From contig NZ_JBFAPC010000046.1 of assembly GCF_040675535.1 (NCBI RefSeq), positions 1 through 36,035 on the forward strand: a stretch of 36,035 nt of DNA. Reading direction: 5' to 3'. The stretch comes from Patulibacter sp040675535. GTDB taxonomy: Bacteria; Actinomycetota; Thermoleophilia; Solirubrobacterales; Solirubrobacteraceae. Within the stretch, counting starts at the first letter, position 1. Each line of letters opens with the position of its first letter. Of this stretch, positions 16,263 to 23,700 are shown piece by piece. Below the pieces are notes generated by a model. The model did no database searches. It was given only the letters and a program-made list of their open reading frames with translations, and had not been told where the DNA came from. A program made the translations under genes and the position numbers.

Positions 16263-17093
16263 TCAGCCCGGCAGTCGCGGCACGCCGTAGCGTCGCGGGA
16301 GGAGCGACGCGGGGGAGATCGCGCCGGGGTCGAAGATCGAGCCGGTGCCTTGGTCCTTGGTGACGGGGCAGCCGATCCCGGTGGCGTCGGTGATCTGCGG
16401 CATGCCATTTCCCGGCAGTACGGCGTCGGTGGGGAGGTCGCTGCCGAATCCCGCCATGGTCCCTTCGACGATCGTCGCCGGGAGGGTGATCTGCTGGCGG
16501 GTCCTGGGGAAGGTGATCCGTATCGGCAGGGTCTTGCCGACCTGGTAAGCGGGGTCGTTGGTCGGCAGGAACACGCTCTTGGCGAAGCAGTTCGACGGGG
16601 CGTATGTGGCGCGGCGGGTGAACGGTCCGATGAAGGTCTTCCACTGGTAGCCGTCGTGGAAGATGGTGCGGCCGATCGTGGCGGTGGCGCGGACGTCGCC
16701 GCCGAGCTTGGGCGGTGTGGGTGCGTGGTTGGTGCGGTAGACCAGCCGGAACATCGTGATGCCGGTGACGCCGCGGGTGGCACCGTTGTACTTCAGGTAG
16801 TTGCTGGAGTTGTCGATCCGTTGCAGGAGGACGCGTCCGCCGAGCAGCTTCAGCTTGCGGTTGTAGGTGCCCTTGGCCGGCAGCGGCCGCTCGGGTCGGT
16901 CGAACTCGGGATTGCGCGGCCAGCGCTTCGCGGCCTCCGCGCTGGTGGCCGCCGTAGCGAGAACGGTCGCGGCGAGGACGACCGTCAGGACCGGGAACGC
17001 GGCGGTTCTGCGGTGCACCGGACGCGCGCGTTCGCCGGCGGCGCGGTCTTCGGCCAGCGTGTCGATGGGTCCCTGCGGGCTCTCGCGGCTCAT
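16263..17093 (-). CDS. Secreted 'KRWP' protein, copy 1
   Basis: This is a 276-residue protein with a cytoplasmic lead of about 31 residues, a hydrophobic segment (about 32-50) and a likely signal-peptidase site at AEA, giving a mature protein starting near KRWPRNPEFDRPER. A paralogue with almost the same mature sequence lies at 19823-20605. The mature part has LLGGRVLLQRIDNSSNYLKY, a VYRTNHAPTPPKLGG segment, two Cys (SNCFAK and GIGCP) and the C-terminal SLLPRRYGVPRLPG. No known family was recognised. The ATGA overlap with the family L gene upstream fixes the ATG. Conserved mature sequence behind quite different leader sequences implies a shared core that has been attached to different 5' ends. 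Confidence 0.8.
   Translation of the reverse strand: MSRESPQGPIDTLAEDRAAGERARPVHRRTAAFPVLTVVLAATVLATAATSAEAAKRWPRNPEFDRPERPLPAKGTYNRKLKLLGGRVLLQRIDNSSNYLKYNGATRGVTGITMFRLVYRTNHAPTPPKLGGDVRATATIGRTIFHDGYQWKTFIGPFTRRATYAPSNCFAKSVFLPTNDPAYQVGKTLPIRITFPRTRQQITLPATIVEGTMAGFGSDLPTDAVLPGNGMPQITDATGIGCPVTKDQGTGSIFDPGAISPASLLPRRYGVPRLPG
16597..16865. repeat. 269-bp tract identical to 20157-20425
   Basis: A base-by-base comparison shows no difference over 269 positions between this part of KRWP copy 1 and the same part of copy 2, offset by 3560. Flanking parts of the same genes differ at scattered sites. A sharply bounded identical core inside diverged paralogues points to recent gene conversion or very recent partial duplication. 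Confidence 0.9.
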
Positions 17094-17758
17094 GGGAGAT
17101 CGCGGTGCACGTCGACGGACCCGCGTCGTCCTGTCGGCGCGACGATGGAGGGAAGCTCGTCCACCACCTGGACCGAGACGGCGGTGTCACGGAGGTCGTA
17201 CCGGGTGTCGTCGCGGAAGTACGTGGGCGATCCCGCCGACGCGCCGGGGGCCGGCTCCTGCGTCCCACTGGCCAGGGAGATCCGGGAGATGGTCGCAACG
17301 CCCAGGTCCGCTCGCGTCGAGACCTTCGCCAGGACGGCGACGTTCCAGGTCCCCGGACCGGTGGCCTCGGGTACGCAGACCGGGTGTGACGTCGGCGCGA
17401 TGACGTGGTCCTTCGTCAGGCACGTGTCGAGCGCCGTGCCGCCCAGTCGTTGGTCCGCGGCCGTCCGGAGGCGACCACCGCGGAGATCCTGCGCGTCCGG
17501 CGTCGAGGCCGTGAGTCGTACCTGTGTCCCACGAGGCACGCGCACCGTCGCGATCGCGACGGCGATGTCCTGGCCGCGACGTGCGACGACCGAGGTCTGT
17601 CCGGGGGCGACGAGCGAGATCGTCGCCCGGGCCGCAGGGGCCTTCGGCTCGTCGTCGCCCCCGCAGCCGGTCGTCGTCAGGAGCACATACGTGGCGGCGA
17701 CGCTGATCGCGCCGATTCCCCGAGCGCGACGGATGGTCACGGCCGACCGTCCGGTCAT
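17090..17758 (-). CDS. Lipoprotein, family L member 3
   Basis: This 222-residue lipoprotein has the lipobox TTTGC (Cys32). Family L blocks are clear: SVVARRGQDIAVAIATVRVP, LRTAADQRLGGTALDTCL, the second Cys in HPVCVPEATGPGTWNVAVL, LGVATISRISLASG and YDLRDTAVSVQVVDELP. It is the nearest relative of member 1. The ATG and 13 bases upstream belong to a 19-bp sequence shared exactly with the start of the gene at 19366 (see repeats). It overlaps the KRWP gene downstream by four bases (ATGA). A 39-bp conserved upstream element lies 50 bases before the ATG. Confidence 0.8.
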   Translation of the reverse strand: MTGRSAVTIRRARGIGAISVAATYVLLTTTGCGGDDEPKAPAARATISLVAPGQTSVVARRGQDIAVAIATVRVPRGTQVRLTASTPDAQDLRGGRLRTAADQRLGGTALDTCLTKDHVIAPTSHPVCVPEATGPGTWNVAVLAKVSTRADLGVATISRISLASGTQEPAPGASAGSPTYFRDDTRYDLRDTAVSVQVVDELPSIVAPTGRRGSVDVHRDLP

Positions 17759-17769
17759 CGGCTCAACGG
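17751..17769. repeat. 19-bp start-codon junction sequence shared with 19359-19377
   Basis: The sequence ccggtcatcggctcaacgg covers the ATG and first codons of two unrelated minus-strand genes, here and at 19359-19377. Identical start-site sequence in front of different proteins suggests that 5' ends were exchanged by recombination, or that it is a conserved translation-initiation site. Confidence 0.7.
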
Positions 17770-17807
17770 CGACGTCGGCGTCGCGGGGTCGTCAAAGGGG
17801 TCGTCAC

Positions 17808-17846
17808 GGGACGAACGGGTGCCACACACGGGGTTGACTCTCGCAC
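17808..17846 (-). promoter_or_regulatory. Conserved 39-bp upstream element, copy 1
   Basis: This element matches 27505-27543 at 36 of 39 positions; the first 26 bases are identical (gggacgaacgggtgccacac and the six bases after it). Here it lies 50 bases before the start of family L member 3; at the other site it lies 24 bases before the start of the large modular gene. Conservation in non-coding DNA in front of two different operons suggests a shared promoter or operator, or a leftover from duplication of the operon head. Confidence 0.6.
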
Positions 17847-17901
17847 GGCCGTCGGTGAGGGACAAGGCGGATGCCCGGACTGATGCAGAACCGCAACCCA
17901 T

Positions 17902-17982
17902 GGGGTCGAAGCGCGCGCAGTGTTTGACCCGATGTCTGGTCTGGCTTCGAACGGGACACTCGCCTTGCCACGCCGCAGCCTC
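17902..17982 (-). pseudogene. Orphan 3'-end fragment of the large modular gene's tip
   Basis: These 81 bases match 25232-25313, which encode the final part of the large gene's tip (LRRGKASVPF, then RPDIG and HCARFDP), with a handful of substitutions. A one-base deletion (gaccc in place of gactcc) breaks the frame between PDIG and HCARFDP, so the fragment cannot encode the same C terminus. No start codon or complete gene surrounds it. It is a remnant left by deletion or recombination of a second copy. Confidence 0.8.
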
Positions 17983-18010
17983 GATCTTCGCTGCGTCGCC
18001 CCGGGGGTGC

Positions 18011-18775
18011 TCACGGGCGGACGTCGTCGATGACGATGCGGCCTGGCTCCGGTGCATCGTCCGATTGGGGAAGTGCGGCCGGGAGACGGTCGACGACGTG
18101 GACGGACACGTGTGCGTCCTGGACGTCGATTCGGTCGACTGTGCGGAACGCGGCGTCGGGCGCCAGCCTGCCGGTGTCCTCGTCGTAGCGCGCGTCTGCG
18201 GTGAGCGCGAAGCCTGAGATCGCCGCCATCCCGAGTTTCGTGCGCGGGCTGTGCGCGACGGTGGCGTGGGCCACGAGCGTCCAGCTGCCACGCCCGACCG
18301 CGACGCCGTGGTGGCATCGAACGGCCCCGGGCCACGCCCTCCGACGGGCCCCGCGGACGAAGCACGTGGCGAGCGTCGTCCCCGGCAGTCGCGTGTCGGG
18401 GCGTCCCTCGAGGACTCCGTTGATGAGATCGTGGGCGGTCGGTGTGTCCCCGACGTCCCGCAGCTGTGCGCCCTCCGGCACTCGGGCGACCAGGATCGGG
18501 ACGGCGGCCTGCTGCCCGGGGGCCAGGACGAGCGTGCTCTCCCGAGGGGCCACGAGCCGGAGGGACGGGCGCGGGACCGCGTCGGAGGAGGAGCCGCACC
18601 CAGTCAGCAGGCACGTACCAAGCGCGACTGACAGTGCAATGGTGAGCGGTGTGCGGGCCGGGCTCGCCCAGTGCGAAGCTCGGGAGCAGCCGAGGACCGC
18701 CGCTAGCGGATCGCGAATGTCGCACCGCCCGTGCGCGTCACCGAGGTAGCTGATGTCAGTGGTCACGCGTCTCAC
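18011..18775 (-). CDS. Lipoprotein, family L member 4, with odd extended N terminus
   Basis: From the GTG at 18775 the product is 254 residues. The lipobox is LLTGC at Cys60, much later than in the other family members (23-33), because no ATG, GTG or TTG lies in frame close to the hydrophobic segment PLTIALSVALGTC. The 59-residue leader overlaps, in another frame, the 3' end of a different gene (18703-18762). The true 5' end therefore seems to have been replaced. The mature part keeps the family pattern: LVLAPGQQAAVPILVARVP, LPGTTLATCFV, the second Cys in VRCHHGVAVGRGSWTLVAH, LGMAAISGFAL and VQDAHVSVHVVDRLP. It may be poorly exported or expressed. Confidence 0.65.
   Translation of the reverse strand: MRRVTTDISYLGDAHGRCDIRDPLAAVLGCSRASHWASPARTPLTIALSVALGTCLLTGCGSSSDAVPRPSLRLVAPRESTLVLAPGQQAAVPILVARVPEGAQLRDVGDTPTAHDLINGVLEGRPDTRLPGTTLATCFVRGARRRAWPGAVRCHHGVAVGRGSWTLVAHATVAHSPRTKLGMAAISGFALTADARYDEDTGRLAPDAAFRTVDRIDVQDAHVSVHVVDRLPAALPQSDDAPEPGRIVIDDVRP
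18703..18762 (-). pseudogene. 3'-end remnant of a '-FAIR' secreted-protein gene
   Basis: In this frame the last codons read ATSVTRTGGATFAIR then TAG, closely like the C terminus HGTVTGGAFFAIR of the intact gene at 22539-22997. A stop codon lies just upstream and no start is available. It is the tail of a lost family member and overlaps the leader of family L member 4. Confidence 0.5.
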
Positions 18776-18777
18776 GG

Positions 18778-19000
18778 TTCAGAGGCCGCTCGGGCGTGGT
18801 CTCCACCTGTCCGGCCCGAGGTCGCCGCCCGGGTCGCCGCCGTCGTGGGCGGCCGCCTCCTCCCACGAGTCTTCGAGGACATGAACGCCCCAAAGTTCGT
18901 GACGCACCACGCAACGTCGCCGTCTGCGGTGATCGGGTACGCGTAGAGCCGCGACGAGAGACCGGAGCCAGAGCGAGAGCTCCGATCCAGCTCAACGACA
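18778..19000 (-). pseudogene. Possible decayed exported-protein fragment
   Basis: No complete gene was found between the small gene at 19001 and member 4. One minus-strand frame, open from before 19000 to a TGA near 18778, has protein-like text around 18880-18955 (RLYAYPITADGDV, then AWCVTNFGAFM). Its composition is unlike chance GC-rich frames. It has no start codon, so it would be a fragment. The call is weak. Confidence 0.25.
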
Positions 19001-19366
19001 CTAGAGGAGCCCCGCCAGCTTGTGCTGCAGGCTGCGGAGAAGTTCGATGCTCTCGGTGTCGCTGAACCGCGTCACGGTGGACCATTCGGTTCCGGCCCCG
19101 TGCAGGTCGCTCGCGAACGCCAGTTCAGTGGCAAGAAGCGTCCGATGCCAGTCCTCAGCGGGCAAGGGCTCGCGACGCTCGATGGCGTCCTGAATCCGCT
19201 CGAATCCTGCATCCAGCGCGGCGGTGTCCTTGTACCCAAAAAGTGCTGAGAGGGCTTCAGTCGGTCGCGCAGGGCCTTTCCACTGCGAAAGGCCCTGGAC
19301 CAAGAACTCCCGCTCGGTCGTTGTCAACGGTATGGCGATTAGGGGCACGGAAGGTGGTCCGGTCAT
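19001..19366 (-). CDS. Small soluble protein of unknown function
   Basis: This is a 121-residue protein with no signal peptide or membrane span, unlike nearly every other gene in the block. It begins MTGPPSVPLIAIPLTTTERE and is rich in Leu/Glu/Ala with predicted helices (ALDAGFERIQDAIERRE, ESIELLRSLQHKLAGLL). No family was recognised. Its start lies inside the 19-bp junction sequence shared with family L member 3. A cytoplasmic helical protein among exported ones could be a regulator or an immunity/chaperone-type partner; that is only a contextual guess. Confidence 0.7.
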   Translation of the reverse strand: MTGPPSVPLIAIPLTTTEREFLVQGLSQWKGPARPTEALSALFGYKDTAALDAGFERIQDAIERREPLPAEDWHRTLLATELAFASDLHGAGTEWSTVTRFSDTESIELLRSLQHKLAGLL

Positions 19367-19377
19367 CGGCTCAACGG
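19359..19377. repeat. 19-bp start-codon junction sequence, second copy
   Basis: It is identical to 17751-17769. On the minus strand a TGA stop (19371-19373) closes a short frame ending SAASFAIR, four bases before the ATG of the 19366 gene. That ending resembles the C terminus of the '-FAIR' secreted proteins, so this may be another recombination joint. Confidence 0.55.
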
Positions 19378-19435
19378 ATCGCGAACGATGCTGCCGAGGC
19401 GGGGATCCCGAGCCGAGCTGACGACGACCGTCGCA

Positions 19436-19672
19436 TCACAGCGCCGTGGCCCCCGCGGCGAGCACGAAGCACGCGACCGCGAGCCCGCACCACCAGGCGG
19501 TCGGCAGGAGGATCCTGCGCCGGCCCAACAACGCGCTGATCGCCACGACCGTGGCGACGACCACGACGGCGATCAGGCCCATCGAGAGGACCTGGCCGCC
19601 GTCGAAGCCGATCAGCTCGTGCGCGTCTTCCTGCGCGGCTGCGAGGGGGCCGACCTGCGTGTCAGTCAGCAA
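19436..19672 (-). CDS. Small two-span membrane protein
   Basis: The product is up to 78 residues. Two hydrophobic segments are evident: MGLIAVVVVATVVAISALL and WWCGLAVACFVLAAGATAL, joined by the short basic turn GRRRILLPT. The upstream start would be a TTG at 19672; an in-frame ATG begins the first hydrophobic segment and would give a 48-residue protein. No family was recognised. Small two-helix proteins next to exported toxins or adhesins can be holin-like or immunity proteins, but nothing here proves either. Confidence 0.5.
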   Translation of the reverse strand: MLTDTQVGPLAAAQEDAHELIGFDGGQVLSMGLIAVVVVATVVAISALLGRRRILLPTAWWCGLAVACFVLAAGATAL

Positions 19673-19822
19673 CGTGGCCCATCCATCCTGCGGTCAGGCG
19701 CTCCGAGGACAGCACGGCGATCGCGATGCGGCACCCAGGTCGCAGGGGATTCGGCCGTACCGCCAAGCGCCGACCCTTTCCGCGTCGGATCGGTACGGGC
19801 CTCCACCGCTCGACGTCGGCGA

Positions 19823-20605
19823 TCAACGCGGTAGTCGCGGCACGCCGTAGCGCCGCGGGAGGAGCGACGCGGGCGAGATCGCTCCGGGTGCGTAGATGGA
19901 TCCGCTGCCTTGGTCCTTGGTGGCGGGGCAGCCGATCCCGGTGGCGTCGGTGATCTGCGGCGTGCCGTTTCCGGGGAAGACGGCGTCGGTCGGAAGATCG
20001 CTGCCGAATCCGGCGAACGTCCCTTCGACGATCGTCGAAGGGAGCGTGATCTGCTGGCGGGTCCTGGGGAAGGTGATCCGTATCGGCAGGGTCTTGCCGA
20101 TCTGGTAGGCGGGGTCGTTGGTCGGCAGGAACACGCGCTTGGCGAAGCAGTTCGATGGGGCGTATGTGGCGCGGCGGGTGAACGGTCCGATGAAGGTCTT
20201 CCACTGGTAGCCGTCGTGGAAGATGGTGCGGCCGATCGTGGCGGTGGCGCGGACGTCGCCGCCGAGCTTGGGCGGTGTGGGTGCGTGGTTGGTGCGGTAG
20301 ACCAGCCGGAACATCGTGATGCCGGTGACGCCGCGGGTGGCACCGTTGTACTTCAGGTAGTTGCTGGAGTTGTCGATCCGTTGCAGGAGGACGCGTCCGC
20401 CGAGCAGCTTCAGCTTGCGGTTGTACGTGCTCTTGGCCGGCAGCGTCCGCTCGGGCCGGTCGAACTCGGGACTGTGCGGCCACCGCTTCGCGGCCTCCGC
20501 CGCGTTGGCCGTCGTGCCGAGAGCGACCGCGACGAGGGTCGCCACCAGCGCCCTGATCGTGACGGTTCTGGGGTGGAGGGGGGTCATGCCGGTGTTCCTG
20601 CTCAT
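19823..20605 (-). CDS. Secreted 'KRWP' protein, copy 2
   Basis: This is a 260-residue protein whose signal peptide ends at NAAEAA (residues about 17-39), with mature start KRWPHSPEFDRPER. It is a near-identical paralogue of 16263-17093 apart from the leader and scattered substitutions, and 269 bases of its middle are identical to that copy. Two Cys residues are conserved. The ATG lies eight bases after the stop of the truncated modular gene, so it is co-transcribed with that gene, whereas copy 1 follows a family L lipoprotein. The same module thus occurs behind different partners. Alternative start: ATG at 20587. Confidence 0.82.
   Translation of the reverse strand: MSRNTGMTPLHPRTVTIRALVATLVAVALGTTANAAEAAKRWPHSPEFDRPERTLPAKSTYNRKLKLLGGRVLLQRIDNSSNYLKYNGATRGVTGITMFRLVYRTNHAPTPPKLGGDVRATATIGRTIFHDGYQWKTFIGPFTRRATYAPSNCFAKRVFLPTNDPAYQIGKTLPIRITFPRTRQQITLPSTIVEGTFAGFGSDLPTDAVFPGNGTPQITDATGIGCPATKDQGSGSIYAPGAISPASLLPRRYGVPRLPR
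20157..20425. repeat. 269-bp tract identical to 16597-16865
   Basis: This is the partner of the tract in KRWP copy 1, bounded by single mismatches (C/T at 16596/20156 and G/C at 16866/20426). Confidence 0.9.
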
Positions 20606-20613
20606 CGTGTCCT

Positions 20614-22500
20614 CTACCTCGTCGCGAAGACGCCGCAGACCTGCACGTTGCCCCACTGCGGGACCTTCGTGTGCTGGCCGGCGATCGTGATCGTCGGATT
20701 CTGTGTTGGATCTGTTAGCTGCTCGCTCAGCCGGCACAGCGCCTTCGCCCGGGCGGAGACCGCCGCCGGCGGGGCCGGTCCGAGAAGTGCCTCGACGGGA
20801 ACGAACGACCAGTGCGACCCTCCGAGCACCTCGGGACCGAAGCGGACCATCACGTACTTTCCGTCCTTCGACAGCCATCGCCACGACGCCTTCGGAGTCG
20901 GCGGCGGAGGGAGAGGAGGCTGACCCGCCGCCGCCGCGGGCGGCTGATCGATCGGGAGTGCATCCGCGCACGTGAAGGTGATCTGCGAGTCGCCGACGGG
21001 GCCTGAGGCGTTCTGGCCGCGCTTGGGCTTCTTCGTGCCGGGCTTGTCGGGCATCGGATTGACCCCCGTGCACAGCGGCAGCTGGTACTTGCGGGCGGTG
21101 AGGTACTCCAGATTGAGGTCGATCGTGGTTCCGGCGGATGTCGAGGCGTTGACCATCGCGGCCATCGCAGAGAGCGGGATGTACGGCTTCTTGCTCTTGC
21201 AGCGCTTGATGTACTCCGCGACGAGGCTCTTCTTGCAGTCCTTGTAGCCGTCGCTGCACATTTTCCGCAGGTCCTTCGAGCACGGGTCCTTTCCCTTGCT
21301 GACCTTGACCTTCAGCTTCTTGCCGGAGGACTTGCCGATGCCGCTGCCCGCCGGGCCGGGGTTGGCGTTCGTCGACTCGAGCGGCACGATCGCGCAGTAG
21401 TAGCCGGAGCGCTGGCCCTGGGGCCGGATCTGCTGGACCTGGTAGCGGCATCCGACGTAGGGGACGCGCTTGATCTTGCCCTTGACCTTGACGTCGTGCT
21501 TACCCTGGCAGGTCCCCTTGAACGGCTTGCCCCGCCAGAGGATGTCGTCGGTGCTGCAGAGGTTGTTGATCGCGAAGGACCCGGCGCCACTGAGCGCGAG
21601 CGCACGTTGGCGGCACCCCCGGGGCACGCTCGACTTCTTGGCCTTCGAGACCTTCGAGACCTTCGTCCCGCGTGGCGTCGCGCGGTCCTGCCGTCTGATC
21701 GGGCTCGAGCCGGCCGACGCACCGGTGCAAGCCTTCGCGAGCGGGTGTTTCTTGCAGTAGCTCGCTGTGGGCTTCTTGCTGCCGGGCTTGCGTGCCGGGG
21801 GCTTCTTCGCGCCGCCCTTGGAGCCGCCGCCGCTTCCCGGGCCGCCACCGCCGCCCTTGGGCCGGGGGCGCACGGTGCGTTGTCCGGTGGTGTCGTTGCC
21901 GGCTTGGTCGGTGGTGGTGATGCGGAGGGTGCCGTTGGCGGTGGTGGGGATCTTGACCTTGCACTGCTTGGCGGCGGGGGTGCAGTTGGTCGTGGCGGTC
22001 TTGCTGTTGATCTTGGCGGTCAGGGTCGCGATCCCGGATTGGGTGTCGCGGATGGTGGCGGTCTGGCCGCCTTGGAGCTTCTTGGGCCAGGTGATCGTCG
22101 GGGCGGTGCGGTCGACGCGGATGGTGATCGGGGTCGAGGTCGATTCGGTGCCCGCGCCGTTGCGGGCGACGGTCGCGACGGTGACGGTCCCCGTGCGCGG
22201 CAGCGCGATCGTCGACGGACTGGAGCGGGTGGTCGCCCAGCCGGGGAGCGAGCCGCCGGTCGTGTCCTGGTTCCAGGTGCCGACGACGGGGCGGCGGGTG
22301 GAGCCGCCGGTCTTCACGACCAGGCCCAGGCGCGAGATGCCGGACTGCGGGTCCTGGCCGCCGGCGGTCACCGGGGCGGAGCTCGCGGTGGTCCAGCCGC
22401 CCGCCGGGCCGTTGATCGTCGCGGTCGGGGGCGACGGGTCGTCGAGGGTCAGCGTGACACCCGCGACGCGGGCGTGATGTCCAAGAGCTCGTCGGGGCAT
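20614..22500 (-). pseudogene. 5'-truncated copy of the large modular exported protein, different tip
   Basis: The open frame is intact for 628 residues but lacks the signal peptide and about 207 N-terminal residues of its full-length relative at 25205-27481. Homology starts abruptly at ARV (residues 10-12), the equivalent of residue 208 there. The shared part is the Ig-like stalk (TITIRVDRTAPTITWPKKL, SGIATLTAKI), then a Gly/Lys/Pro linker ending KPTASYCKKHPLAKAC. From about residue 260 the tip is unrelated to the other: many Cys, basic pieces (VKVKGKIKRVP), a Pro-rich stretch and a final VPQWGNVQVCGVF. As it stands it cannot be exported by the Sec route. It may be a silent donor cassette, a decaying copy, or expressed in the cytoplasm. 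Confidence 0.75.
22012..22254. repeat. 243-bp tract identical to 26399-26641
   Basis: A base-by-base comparison shows complete identity over 243 positions (offset 4387) in the stalk-coding part of the two modular genes. Similarity continues on both sides with scattered differences, then stops at the linker and at the 5' truncation point. Confidence 0.9.
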
Positions 22501-22538
22501 GTATCTACCGTCGTGTCAGCGGACTTCGACGAGCGACC

Positions 22539-22997
22539 TCATCGGATGGCGAAGAACGCACCCCCGGTGACGGTCCCGTGGCGGTCGGTGGCCACGACCG
22601 TCCCGTCGATCGATCGCCGACGCTCCGCTCCGCGGAGCGTCACTCGCCATCCTCCGCGCACGCGGGAGAACAGCTTGTACCCAGAGCACGAGTCCAAAGG
22701 GGAACAACGGCCTGCCGAGAAGCCCGTGTTTCCGAAGCCGTACTGAACGACGACCTCGCGAGCCGCGGTGCGAACGCGGATCACCGGCACCCGGGCTTTT
22801 CCTACGCGCGAGTAGGTTCGGGAGACCTTGACTGACCCCCAGCTCTCGACAGACGACATGCGGTGGCGCGTGCCGCCGTTGCTCGGAGTGGCAGCCACGA
22901 GCGCAACTGCGCACGTCGTGACCGTAACGATCCAGGCTTGCCGGCGACGGGGGGTGTTCGCGGCTGTGGAGGCGTGCATGATGTCGGGATCTCTCAT
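22539..22997 (-). CDS. Small secreted protein ('-FAIR' type)
   Basis: This is a 152-residue product with a signal peptide (hydrophobic part about 21-36, AWIVTVTTCAVALVAA). The ATG is fixed by its ATGA overlap with the stop of family L member 5. The mature part has VSRTYSRVGKARVPVIRV, two Cys in GRCSPLDSCSGY, GGWRVTLRG and the C terminus GTVTGGAFFAIR. The last 40 residues resemble those of the 24747-25208 product (GWELRFTAP, VAATQVNGEIHGTAGGYLRRR), so the two are distant relatives. Tails like this one recur as remnants at 18703-18762 and perhaps before 19371. The function is unknown. Confidence 0.78.
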   Translation of the reverse strand: MRDPDIMHASTAANTPRRRQAWIVTVTTCAVALVAATPSNGGTRHRMSSVESWGSVKVSRTYSRVGKARVPVIRVRTAAREVVVQYGFGNTGFSAGRCSPLDSCSGYKLFSRVRGGWRVTLRGAERRRSIDGTVVATDRHGTVTGGAFFAIR

Positions 22998-23662
22998 CGT
23001 GGTCGTGCGGTCACGGACACGCGGGGTTTCCGAGCGTGCTCCGGGGTGGTGTCGTCCGGAAGGACCTTCGGTAGGCGGTCCGCGACGATCGCCCGTGCTT
23101 CGACATGGGGCAGGCGATATTGCGTGTTGATCGGTACGGAGAACGGTTCCTGCCCGCGCGACGTGGCGCCGCGCGGCTCGACGCCACGCTTGATGGTTCC
23201 GCTGTCGAGTTGCGGCGCGACGAGTCGAGAGGTACTTGCGGTGGCTGATCGTCGGGCCCGCGCGAGCACTGCGAACGTCCACTCTCCTGGTCCGTTCCTC
23301 GGCTCGAGGCATCGGCGTGCCTCACCTGCCCGCGCGCCGGATGTCGCCGGTCCTGCTGCTCGGCCTGGGAACAGGCAGAGCATCATGTCGACTCCGGGGG
23401 CGAAGCGTTCGATTTCTCGGCCGTCCGTGCGGATTGATCGTGGTTGGTACGCACCGACGCTGATCTGCACCCCTTCTGGGACCGTCACTCGGGCGATGGG
23501 GATGACCACGCGATCGCCAGCGGCGAGGACGGCGACTTTCTGGTCGCCCCCGAGGGGCCGAACCTCAGCTCGAGGCGGGACATCGGCGTTCCCGCAGCCC
23601 GCCAACGCGACGCACGCGACTCCGACGAGCCCGAGGTACGTCGTGGGGCGCGGCCGTCTCAT
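22994..23662 (-). CDS. Lipoprotein, family L member 5, with G9 tract at its 5' end
   Basis: From the ATG at 23662 the product is 222 residues, with lipobox VALAGC at Cys23. Family blocks are VAVLAAGDRVVIPIARVTVP, a central Cys pair (MMLCLFPG and RRCLEPRNGPGEWTFAVL) and a C-terminal RLPHVEARAIVADRLP. A second in-frame ATG at 23710 would add 16 residues (MAARGGDRDQCDRSNR), and the run of nine G lies between the two ATGs. If translation starts at 23710, slippage in the run would switch the frame on and off. If it starts at 23662, the run lies in the leader and might change expression. The gene is coupled (ATGA) to the secreted protein downstream. Confidence 0.8.
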   Translation of the reverse strand: MRRPRPTTYLGLVGVACVALAGCGNADVPPRAEVRPLGGDQKVAVLAAGDRVVIPIARVTVPEGVQISVGAYQPRSIRTDGREIERFAPGVDMMLCLFPGRAAGPATSGARAGEARRCLEPRNGPGEWTFAVLARARRSATASTSRLVAPQLDSGTIKRGVEPRGATSRGQEPFSVPINTQYRLPHVEARAIVADRLPKVLPDDTTPEHARKPRVSVTARPR

Positions 23663-23691
23663 CCGGTTGGACCTGTCGCATTGGTCGCGGT

Positions 23692-23700
23692 CCCCCCCCC
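23692..23700 (-). repeat. Homopolymeric G9 tract (C9 on plus strand)
   Basis: Nine consecutive C on the plus strand form a G9 run on the coding strand of family L member 5, 30 bases before its likely ATG and just inside an alternative in-frame ATG. Runs of this length are classical sites of slipped-strand phase variation in bacterial surface-protein genes. A sequencing miscall is also possible. Confidence 0.8.

Noticed and set aside
14838..17837. Plus-strand open frame of 999 codons across the lipoprotein and KRWP genes.
   Set aside because: It lacks any signal or domain, and the minus-strand genes under it have signal peptides, lipoboxes and paralogues.
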